A stretch of 64,000 bases of DNA, taken from the NCBI RefSeq assembly GCF_000276665.1, contig NW_004955423.1, forward strand, positions 9,561,608 to 9,625,607, written 5' to 3'. This DNA is from Chinchilla lanigera. Taxonomy: Eukaryota; Chordata; Mammalia; Rodentia; Chinchillidae. Below are positions 55,701 to 64,000 of the stretch, piece after piece. Below the pieces are notes generated by a model. That model did no database searches, was not told where the DNA came from, and worked only from the letters and a program-made list of their open reading frames with translations. The position numbers were made by a program, and so were the translations under genes. Every line of letters starts with the position of its first letter. Positions within the stretch are counted from its first letter, which is position 1.

Positions 55701-56285
55701 TAGAACTGCTTTTGAAAGTTACAAAAATGGTGAGGTAAGTGTGTTTGAGGTGGGGGGAGTAATTTGAGGAGGATTAATGGCAATATGTCTTACTGTAATA
55801 AATATTTTAAACATCTACTGTATATGTTGATCATCCTTGTAGAGGAACTGCCTCAAATAAACATATCAGCAATTCTGCATGTCAGCCGTGGCATTCACGA
55901 TAGTGATGAACTTGTCTGTGACACATTCCCCTGGGCATCTGTAGGGCCATGGCTGTCATTATTCTTTTGCCCATTCAAGAAAGAAAATGAGGTAGAATTA
56001 AATTATTAGAAAACTCTTGTTAAAGTCATTGCTCAAGTCTGCTCTAATGTTAATACAAAATAAATCAATGAAAATTTTTGGTATTTTAATTATTTGTAAC
56101 TAAATACCAGCTGCTGTTTTAAAACAGATGGTAGTACATCCATGTGTCTTGGTAATTACTACTTGGGGCAGCCAAATGTCTAGTGTGGACAAAAGTTATT
56201 GTGAATTTAGAAGAGGGAGAACTTGAGGGGATTGGACTATGTTGGAGCATCTTGTGGAAGTTAATGCTCATTTAGGCCAATGCCT
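55701..56285. other. No clearly recognised feature
   Basis: The first 100-150 bp may extend the mariner relic (TTACTGTAATAAATATTTTA). The rest is unassigned. Confidence 0.35.
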
Positions 56286-56835
56286 AGTGTATCAGAGTTC
56301 ACTAGCAGAACAGATTTTACATAACATATATAATATATATGCATATGTATATATATAATATATATAATATATATTATATATGTATATATAACATATATTC
56401 TATATATAATATATATGCATATGCTTACATTAGTTGCCTGCAAAGTCAGGTGTGGAAAAATGAAAAGTGCTGTCTATATGTTGGAGATTTGAAGAATCCA
56501 GTTAGAGTCAAAGGCCTGGAGCTTGCTTCAGTGTCCTATGCAAATCTGTATCAAGAAACTGAAGGGTCTGCATTAGAACACTGAAGAGTCTGCTCTGGAA
56601 GCCTACAGGTGGATTTCTAAAAGCAATGGTGAAGACTGGAGCCACTCTGAAGAAGCAGAAGCCAGACTTCCTTCTTTCCCTTTTTATGCCATTCAGGCTA
56701 CAAGCCTATTGGTTGGTCCCATCCACAGCCAGGGTGGGTTTTTCCTCTTCAGTAAGTCCATCATTTGAGTACCCCCAGAACTGTTTTAAACAATCAGCTA
56801 AGTGTTTCTTATTCAAATTGACACCACTGTTAACT
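56286..56835 (-). mobile_element. LTR element, antisense
   Basis: It starts with TGTATCAGAGTTCACTAGCA, GAACAGA and an AT tract, then TGAAGAATCCAGTTAGAGTC, GGTTGGTCCCATCCACAGCC, AGGGTGGGTTTTTCCTCTTC, AGTAAGTCCATCATTTGAGT. This is the antisense layout of an ERVL/MaLR-like LTR that carries an internal (AT)n. The subfamily is not resolved. Confidence 0.6.
56328..56420. repeat. AT-rich imperfect palindromic microsatellite
   Basis: Alternating AT units with ATGCAT interruptions occur inside the LTR. The two halves can pair as inverted repeats. Confidence 0.9.
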
Positions 56836-57548
56836 ATTACACAGGGAAAAATGCCTTATAGGTAAAGAAGTTTAACAAAGGAATTGAATTTAAAAAAGCA
56901 GGACAAATATGTGTCTCATGCCAAAGAGTGGTTGACGCTGGCCAGTTGTATCTAAAGTCTAACACAAGGTAAGGCCCACTTTCTCCAATTCAACAAGGAC
57001 AGACAGGAAAATCCTCCCCCTCCTCAACCTGTGGACATGTTATCTCAGGTAGAGTCACATGGAGGGGATAGTCTTTGAGTGACTACTTTCAAAAGTAACT
57101 GATTTAATATACTAGGTTATGCTTCAAAATGAATGGCATAAAAACAACTTACTTCCTCCCTGGGCCAAATGGTTGTGGGGTGGTTCTCTGATGGGGAAAA
57201 TCAGACTGACAAAAGATAAAGCAGCCACATTTTCTCTACTCTGAGTAGAGTGGGAGATAAGTTCTATCATCCAATTACATTTTAATACCATTTGCTGATT
57301 TGAAACTTTAAACATTATCTTATCCTGCATGTCCTTCACTCCCTCTTCATCTTAATTTTCAATAGTTAATAATGTCATCTTCAGTTCTCCCGCTGGTATC
57401 TCTGTGTAACTTTAAATTATATCTATTTAAATCTCTGTTTTTCTGCTCCATCAACTTTCAACGATGCCTCTGAGCTCTTATTTTGTAAGATAAAAATTCT
57501 CTCCCATCTGCTATTCTTCCTACCTTCCAAGTTCTGTCACTTGGATAA
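56836..57548. other. No recognised feature
   Basis: About 700 bp unassigned. Confidence 0.4.
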
Positions 57549-57975
57549 TGTGTTTTGTCAACTTTCCATTGCTGTGAAAAAATACCTGAGAAAATCACCT
57601 AAAAGGAGGAAGGTTTCTTTCGGCTCATAGCTGCTGAGATTCCAGTTCATGGTCGCTTGGCTCCACTGTTTCTGGGTTGTAGGGAGGCAGAAGCATATGG
57701 CAGCCAGGAAGCAGAGTGGGAGAGCGAGAACAAAAGGTTCTAGGGACAAACTTCAATGTAAACATTCAAAGACAAACCCCAATGACCTATTTCCTCCATC
57801 TAAGTCTCACCTCCAACAGTTTCCTTTCTCTCCCAAGATTCCATTAAATTATGATACTATCAGTTCATTAATCCGTCCATAGCAGAGTCCTCATGATACA
57901 ATCCCTTCCCAAAGCCTTGTCTCTGAACATTGGCCACCAAGGCTTTAACACTCCAAGCTTTGGAAATGTTCCAGA
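57549..57975 (-). mobile_element. MaLR-type LTR, antisense
   Basis: TGTTTTGTCAACTTTCCATT, GCTGTGAAAAAATACCTGAG, AAAGGAGGAAGGTTTCTTTC, GGCTCATAGCTGC, GGTTGTAGGGAGGCAGAAGC, AGTCCTCATGATACAATCCC, TTCCAGATCCAAACTTTAGC. Nearly full-length solo LTR. Confidence 0.8.
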
Positions 57976-58224
57976 TCCAAACTTTAGCCTTAGTTTACAT
58001 TATATATAAGGTGACTCCAAGAGGTTTGGAAGCAAAGTCTAAATTTAATTAATAGCATGCAATATTTTTGCACAATTGTGCCATACATACCAGTTCAGGA
58101 CTCCTGTTTTTGTTTTTGTTTTGGGACCAACAACACTGGATGTCTCTGACTCTTCTTCCATCGTCATATCTCTCTTTGACCATAGCCTGGAAAGATTCTC
58201 TGATAAAGGGCTCTTTTGAGTCAA

Positions 58225-58378
58225 TTGGGCTACCTGGATAATCCAGGGTATTGTTTCCTTCTCAGATTCCATAATCACATCTGCATATTCCCTGTGGCAA
58301 TGTAAGGTAACATACTCTCAGGTTCCACAGATTAGTACATGGGCATCTCAGAGAAGCCATTATTCTGTGTACCATACA
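58225..58378 (-). mobile_element. MLT1-type LTR 5' portion, antisense
   Basis: GGGCTACCTGGATAATCCAG, GGTATTGTTTCCTTCTCAGA, GGCAATGTAAGGTAACATAC, TCTCAGGTTCCACAGATTAG, CATTATTCTGTGTACCATAC match the antisense LTR end. Confidence 0.7.
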
Positions 58379-59020
58379 AAAATACCATGCTCCTGTGATG
58401 AGAAAAACATGCATTATTCTTCTTATATGCCATCAGTCCAACTCAAAGATAAGCTCACCAAGGTATATTATAATCAAACTATCAAAAGAATGTTGAAAGC
58501 AGCAAAAGAAAAGAAGCACCTAACACCATATAAGGGAGTCCTAATGTAACTATGAGAAGATTTGTTTACCAAAATCTTAAAGTCCTGGGCAGAGTGGGAA
58601 AATGTATTCAAACTGCTAAAAACAAAAAGCAAAGCAAAACTGTCAACCAACAATACTTTGTCCAGAAAAGCTAGATTGCATCAATTAGGGAAATAGAAAT
58701 ATTTTTTCAGACAAACAAAAGCTGACTGACTTCTTCACTATTCAGCCTAAACCAAAAATTTAAAATTTATGAATGAAAAAGCTGTACCAATAAAATTTTA
58801 AAAGAGATATTTTTCTGGAAGAAGACGTTGCAGTGTATAGTACAAAGGATTAATTTCTGCTCTAAAGTTAGCCATAGCCAAGTACAACCCAAACGCACAT
58901 TAGATAAAAGGACATAAATGATTCATAGAAAAATATAAAGGGCCAATTTAAAAGTAAAAAAGGCCCAATTGTGTTAGGAATCAGAATCTAGAAACGTGAA
59001 TACAAAATGATGAAGCACTG
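58379..59020 (+). mobile_element. Old L1 or HAL1 ORF1 region
   Basis: Sense ORF1-type blocks: TATAATCAAACTATCAAAAG, AATGTTGAAAGCAGCAAAAG, AAAAGAAGCACCTAACACCA, TATAAGGGAGTCC, ATACTTTGTCCAGAAAAGCT, CAGACAAACAAAAGCTGACT. The sequence beyond resembles HAL1/L1M ORF1 downstream sequence. Broken frames. Confidence 0.75.
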
Positions 59021-59418
59021 TAACAGATCAACTTAGTTGCTTGGAGACTGGGGCTGGGGACACAAATATAAAAATTTAGAAAATGGTGCTATCCAAGCCC
59101 AGGTAGGAACAGAGCAGCAGGTCTAGAAACCATTGTATTTATAACTCTCTTACCCTGTTTTGCACATTATTTTTTTCTCTCTCTGCTACATTTTGTGTTG
59201 TTCATTCAGTTCTCCCTTCCAATTTCTAATTTTTCTCCTCACTTTAGTATAGCTTACTAAGCAATAATCTGTTTTACCCCCAAATGACTGCATGTTTTCC
59301 TAAAATCTCCATTTGATTCTTTTTGCAACATTACTGTCCACTTAAAATTTATTTTTTGAGGCCATGTAACACCTTTTTATGTTTTATTACCTCCGGTTTA
59401 GGAGTGCTGATACCTGTT
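59021..59418. other. No recognised feature
   Basis: Pyrimidine-rich but unassigned. Confidence 0.4.
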
Positions 59419-59429
59419 TTTAATTTGTT

Positions 59430-59545
59430 TTTTTTTTTTTTTTTTTTTTTTTTTTTGTTTTTTTTCTCCGGTACCGGGAACCGAACTCACGACCTTGCGC
59501 TTGCCAGGCAGGCGCTTTTAGCCACTGAGCTAAATCCCCAGCCCC
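59430..59545 (-). mobile_element. ID SINE (young type), antisense
   Basis: Long T-run then a complete ID in reverse. TTTAATTTGTT repeats at 59419-59429 and 59546-59556. Confidence 0.95.
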
Positions 59546-59556
59546 TTTAATTTGTT

Positions 59557-60519
59557 AATTCTCCTACTGAGCAGCTGATTTACTTGCGTTACTATAATTT
59601 TTAAACATCATTTTAGAGTATTTTTCAGGGGAAATATTGGGAGGTGAAAACATCACCATTATACAGTTCTGCATTTATATCTGATGTAGGGGTTTAACTA
59701 GTCTCAAACAAGTTTCTATGTCATTTACTCTGCTCGGGTTTCACATCACATGTTTCATTCTGTTGTGTGTGAGGTCCAGGCTTGGAGATAAATTTTCTCA
59801 CTGTCTTGTTTTCCCTATGTGTTTTTCAGAATGACAGTCTCCTTTCTTCCCATTGTACAGGGATGGTGGTTGGAGTTTATTACCCTTTTCATGGATGTTG
59901 TCTTTTGGCTCTAAGTTTAGGGCAGAAGTATCTGCTACTCTCCTTTTATGTACCTAAGCCCACATCACCTAACTCTGAAGGGCTCTTGCCCTCCATGGCC
60001 AGAGTCTAGCTTTCTGGCTAGTGCACTGTTCCCATGAGCCATCCAGACCTTCGGCTGTTGCTTTCACTGTGCCTGGGAGTGCCCTTTTCATTTATAGCAC
60101 CTGGGGCATTCAGTTAGTTTCTCTTAAAATCATCTGAGCTTTTGAGCTGTTGTTCTGATTTGCTTGGCATTTCCATGTTTATTGATTGAAACAAGCAGTT
60201 CCACATTGGCTCAGCCAGAAGTGTCACTTCACAGATTTAGTATGTATGCTTGGTTAAGATTTTCCTAGAACTCTTGTGATAGTCTTTGTCATTTTCCCTG
60301 ATTATTGTGGACTATTTAAGACGTGAATATATAAAAACATAATTGATACTCATTGATACGCCATATGGGTTATGAAAGCGAGCACAGATACAAGTTCCCA
60401 GTCCTGAGTTTCATCTCTGTGCTTTATTTCTTCCCCACCCCAGGAGTAACCTGAATGTGGCGTTTATCATTTCTGCGAGCTTCTTTCAATTTTTTTCATA
60501 ACAATCCTAGCCAAATGGA
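59557..60519. other. No recognised feature
   Basis: About 960 bp unassigned. Short open frames have no recognisable domain. Confidence 0.4.
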
Positions 60520-61350
60520 TACTTGCAATGTTCTGGGCAGTCTTCTAAAGGGTTTACAAATGCTAAATCCTCATAAATCTTCTATGAGATAGATAATGTT
60601 ATTATCACTCCCATTTTATTTTTTCTTTATTTTAAAGAGAAAAAACAAAAATGATGATACAAAATTTCCCAACAAGGTAGAGAGGAACAATGGTTAGTAC
60701 ATTGCTTATTATTATTTTCAAAGTAGCTGCTCAGATTACAAGATATAGGTGTGAAAAACTGATCAGACAATATAAGCACAAACCTTTCTTTCCAATGAAC
60801 TAATAGAAATTAGTAGTATAGCTATCTTAACTACTATATGTATATTATATTTACTTTTCCTTTCCTTCTTTTCTCTTTTCCCCCATCCCAGTTTCTCTTT
60901 CCTTTTGAAAAATTTCTTCCCATTTCCCAATATCTATTGTACATTTGAATCTTATTTACTCTTCCAGCTTCTTACACTAGGGCTAAAATATGATGTTTAC
61001 ACATGCAAGACCGATTTATCTCATTTATGAAAATAATATCAAATTGCAACTATTTACCTATAAAAGTCTCAAGTTTATCCTTCTTTATAGCTGAGTAGTA
61101 CTTCATTGTACAAAAATATCATGTCTTTTTTTAACCATTCCTCAACTGATGGGCATTTGGGTTGCTTCCAAGATTTAGCTATTATAAATTGTGCTACTAC
61201 AAACACGGGTGCGCATATATTGCTGCGGTATGATGTTTTAAATTCTGGGAAAATACACAGAAGGGGAATAGCTGGATACAGTGGGACATCATCCCCATTT
61301 TATTAAGGAAGAAATGAAAATGTGTAGGAGTTATTTAACTCTCCCACAGA
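60520..61350 (+). repeat. MIR SINE split by an L1 insertion
   Basis: Left half: TGTTCTGGGCAGTCTTCTAA, AAATGCTAAATCCTCATAAA, TCTATGAGATAGATAATGTT. Right half: CCCCATTTTATTAAGGAAGA, AATGTGTAGGAGTTATTTAA. The two halves join cleanly when 60621-61287 and one copy of the duplication are removed. Confidence 0.75.
60621..61287 (-). mobile_element. L1 3' end, antisense, inserted in MIR
   Basis: ATCACTCCCATTTTATT at 60604-60620 and ATCATCCCCATTTTATT at 61288-61304 form a 17-bp duplication with two differences. The insert starts T-rich, then a 3' UTR-like block shared with 38.1 kb, then antisense ORF2 end (CTGAGTAGTACTTCATTGTA, TCAACTGATGGGCATTTGGG, TTGCTTCCAAGATTTAGCTA, GGGGAATAGCTGGATACAGT). Confidence 0.85.
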
Positions 61351-61379
61351 CATTTGCTGTGTGTTACTTGACCTGGTTG

Positions 61380-62100
61380 GTCAGGGTTTATATTTGCCAT
61401 TAGCTAATTTATTTGCTAATGTAAGGAGCTGTTGGCTATTTTGGAGGAGCTCGTTATACTGGTTTTCTGATGAACTTGGCTGTTTTTAAACTCTGAGGAG
61501 CTTGGGACCTTGTTGGCACTGAGATTGGCTTTGGTTCACTTTGGGGGAGCTCTGGTCCTCACTTGTGCATCACTTCCTGGCTCCGGAGGGGAAGATGGCA
61601 CACTGCCGGTCTCCTGGAGAAGCATTCTGTGTTGGCTTTCTTGATGGGAACTTGGCCATCTTGATCATCAAAGGAGCTCGGGATCTCACTGTTGCTGAGA
61701 ATGGCTGTGGTATCTTTCAGGGGATTGCTGGTTCTTACTTTGAGCATTGCTTCCTGGCTCCAGTGCAGATCCCTCAGCCTGCTAGCATAGATCCTTTATC
61801 CTGCTCGCACAGACTTCCTAGATTCCACCACTGACCTTTGGGCCTTTGCATTGCAGATCCATGAAACAGGTCTCTATGAGGTAGCGTTATGGGCTCTGGG
61901 CCTCCACTTGGACTTGTGGGAGGCATTGTTATGATCTCTAGGTCTGAAGCTGGACTCATGCAGGACATTATCATTAGATCCAGGCCCTCAGCTAGCTTCC
62001 TTGGTCTTAATGTATGGACAGATTTCCTGTACTCTTTTGTATATTGTTCTTTGGGTGACTATTATAAATAATCTTATAAAATATGTGTCCTGTATTATAT
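61380..62100. repeat. Unclassified LTR-like sequence
   Basis: Quasi-repetitive text: GGAGCTC recurs at several places (for example GGAGGAGCTCG near 61445 and AAGGAGCTCGGG near 61670), as do TGGCACTGAGATTGGC/CACTGTTGCTGAGAATGGC and CTTCCTGGCTCC/TTCCTGGCTCC. It has higher GC than its flanks and an AT-rich end. I cannot assign a family, and the frames through it have no known domain. Confidence 0.35.
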
Positions 62101-62189
62101 TGTTCCTCTTGCAAAAATATCCCCCAAACCATAACAGCTAATTTAATTTGCTATTATGCTAATACATAAAAGTTAGCTAATAAGTAATA

Positions 62190-62488
62190 AAGTCATAATA
62201 GTCTTATTTTTACATAATGTCAAACATTATACAGACTGTTTTATAATTACACATTTTTCTCCAATGATCTTTTTTTCCACTTGGCAATAACTTCTGAGGT
62301 TCATCCATGTGATTTTTTTTTTTTTTTTTTGTAACAGAAATTGAATTCAGGACCTTGTGTTTGCCAAGCAGGTGCTTGTGCCACTGAGCTACATTCCTGA
62401 CCCATGCATGTGATATTTGTATCTAATTCATTCACCTTCTATTCTGCATAGAATTTAATATTACCTCTATTCAGTTTTATTCTGTTGG
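62190..62488 (-). mobile_element. Old L1 3' UTR fragment, antisense, split by ID
   Basis: ACTTGGCAATAACTTCTGAG, GTTCATCCATGTGAT continue after the ID as ATATTTGTATCTAATTCATT, CACCTTCTATTCTGCATAGA, the antisense L1M pattern. Confidence 0.55.
62314..62406 (-). mobile_element. Older ID SINE, antisense
   Basis: T-run, GTAACAGAAATTGAATTCAG, GACCTTGTGTTTGCCAAGCA, GTGCCACTGAGCTACATTCC. CATGTGAT repeats at 62306-62313 and 62407-62414. Confidence 0.9.
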
Positions 62489-62489
62489 T

Positions 62490-62905
62490 GCCTTAGTCCA
62501 TTTTGTACTGTTATAATAAAATGCCTGAGGCTGGGTAATTTATAAAGAGATTTATTTAGCTCCCAGTACTGATGGCTACAGGGTCCAAACACAAAAGCCT
62601 CCAGCTGTGGCATGAAATGACAGAAGTGAGAAAGAACCAGTTACATGTGGAATGGTTAAGTATTTGGATAGCCTTGCTTTATACGAGTATGTAATACACT
62701 CTCATGAGAACTAACTTACTCCTACTAGACTCAGTCTAGTCTGTGAGGCCAGCATTATCCCATTTATGAGAGTGCATTCCCTGTGACATAATTACCTCTT
62801 ACTGGCCATCACATCCTAAATGCTCCACCACCAACCCTGGCACACACAAGACCAAGCTTCCAGTACATGAACTTTGGAGGGGAAGTCACATCCAAACCAC
62901 AGCAG
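62490..62905 (-). mobile_element. MaLR-type LTR, antisense
   Basis: CCTTAGTCCATTTTGTACTG, TTATAATAAAATGCCTGAGG, CTGGGTAATTTATAAAGAGA, GTATGTAATACACTCTCATG, AAATGCTCCACCACCAACCC, GAAGTCACATCCAAACCACA. Clean MaLR antisense order, nearly full-length. Confidence 0.85.
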
Positions 62906-64000
62906 ATAGATTCTTACATTGCTTCCTCACAACATGGTGCTTTAGGGTAGTTCAATTTCTTACAAGGTGGCTCAGGTGTTTAAGTCAGACTAGCTCATTA
63001 AACAGGCTGAATCTGTCTTGTTTCGTGGTCTCTTGTTGGAGTTACACACTGCCTCTTCTGTACTGTGTTGGTAGGATGCAAATCACTAAAGTCAGCACAT
63101 GTTCAAAGGGACAGTGCATAGACCCCGCTTCTCAAAGAGTGGGAGGTCCAAGGATTTTCCCCACAGATTTAGAACTACCAGAGGGTCTCACAGAATCTTC
63201 TTACCCATTTTCCCCACAAGAACATTCAGTTAAAAATGTAGCTTGTTTTGAATCATGTTTTACCTTAATTCCATATTTTGGTCAGTATCAATGTTTTGTT
63301 TGTAAAAAATGACTTCAAAAAGTTTACTAAGTGGTAAAAGCAGTGAAGAAAAATGACAAAATAAATACTCTTCCTCATACATCCTAAATAATGAAGTGGA
63401 CTCTACTGAGAATATTAATTATGAATTTATGTATTGAGTGTAATAAATCCCTCGGTTTAATGATTTCCCACTAACAGAAGAAAAACAGAAATGGGAAGAA
63501 AAACTGTATGTATTTAAAAGAATTTTGGAGGGTTGGGGAATCATTTATGTCTTGTCAATGATGTTCATTAGAATAATTTTTTAAATGGTATAGTATCAGT
63601 GAAATTGTGTATCTGTCTCCATATTGTCTCCTAAGGAAGGAAATAGGAAAAGAATTTAAATGTATCCTATAGAAACTGTTCCCTAAAATGAAGGAATAAC
63701 TGAATGTACATATTGAAAGAGCACACTTATGTTTCAGGAAAAATTAACATAGAACTTTCAACACCAGGCCATATCCTGATAAAGGTTTTGAATTTCAATA
63801 ATCAAAAATTTATGTATAAAAGTTAGGCCACCTCCCAAGGCAAAAGGAATGGGGAGAGATTCTGGCTGGTCTCAGATGTCTTCACAATAATATTCAGTGC
63901 CAACATATATGACAAAACCATATTGTCTCCAAAATGATATAAAGTAATTATTTTCTGTACAAAATCACTATTAGTAGTAGTATTTTGGTGCGGAGTAGGT
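62906..64000. other. No recognised feature
   Basis: The last 1.1 kb is AT-rich with short frames only; no repeat or exon that I can name. Confidence 0.4.

Noticed and set aside
61541..61834. 97-codon open frame at 61.5 kb as a protein-coding gene
   Set aside because: It lies in the quasi-repetitive block, with an opposite-strand frame across the same bases and no recognisable domain.
1..64000. A coordinated multi-gene system (defence, biosynthetic or phage-like)
   Set aside because: The window is mammalian repeat-rich DNA with no clustered genes, operons or prophage features.

Overview
The window looks like nuclear DNA of a rodent. It is AT-rich, has no long open reading frames outside transposon relics, and is packed with mammalian interspersed repeats. 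The rodent call rests on many ID SINEs (tRNA-Ala-like bodies with intact A and B boxes) and 7SL-derived B1 SINEs, some joined as B1+ID composites as described in non-murid rodents (squirrel-, beaver- or cavy-related groups). The species cannot be fixed from this sequence. There is one assembly gap of 164 N.

I found no complete protein-coding gene and no exon I could assign to a known protein. The one gene-like signal is a CpG-rich island at about 12640-13135. It holds a strong ZNF143/Staf-type site, a good minus-strand splice donor and a G-rich 6-bp minisatellite. This is most likely a promoter with a non-coding first exon, probably transcribed leftward. The 7.9-12.6 kb stretch left of it is poor in repeats and is the best place for conserved regulatory sequence.

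Layout: 0-7.9 kb holds a composite SINE, a MaLR LTR, MIRs and an old L1 that seems to split a hAT element. 7.9-13.1 kb is mostly single copy and ends in the CpG island. 13.6-20.1 kb holds ID/B1 SINEs, L1 3' ends, MLT1 LTRs and the gap. 20.1-25.3 kb holds an LTR-like segment, old L1 pieces, an MLT1, a MIR and an L2. 27.9-34.1 kb is a deeply nested stack: an old L1 broken by an ID, a younger L1 and an LTR that itself holds two more LTRs and a B1. 34.9-42.3 kb holds L2, hAT, MLT1, L1, MIR and MaLR copies. 43.6-45.1 kb is a younger L1 with an inverted 5' part, flanked by target-site duplications and hit by a tail-only poly(A) insertion. 45.6 and 55.3 kb hold two mariner-type transposase relics. 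The remaining right side is L1, L2, MIR, MaLR/MLT1 and SINE sequence with single-copy stretches between.

The genes do not form a system: this is intergenic or intronic DNA whose readable content is transposon history plus one probable promoter. Repeat family names come from recalled consensus sequences without a search, so class-level calls are firmer than subfamily names.
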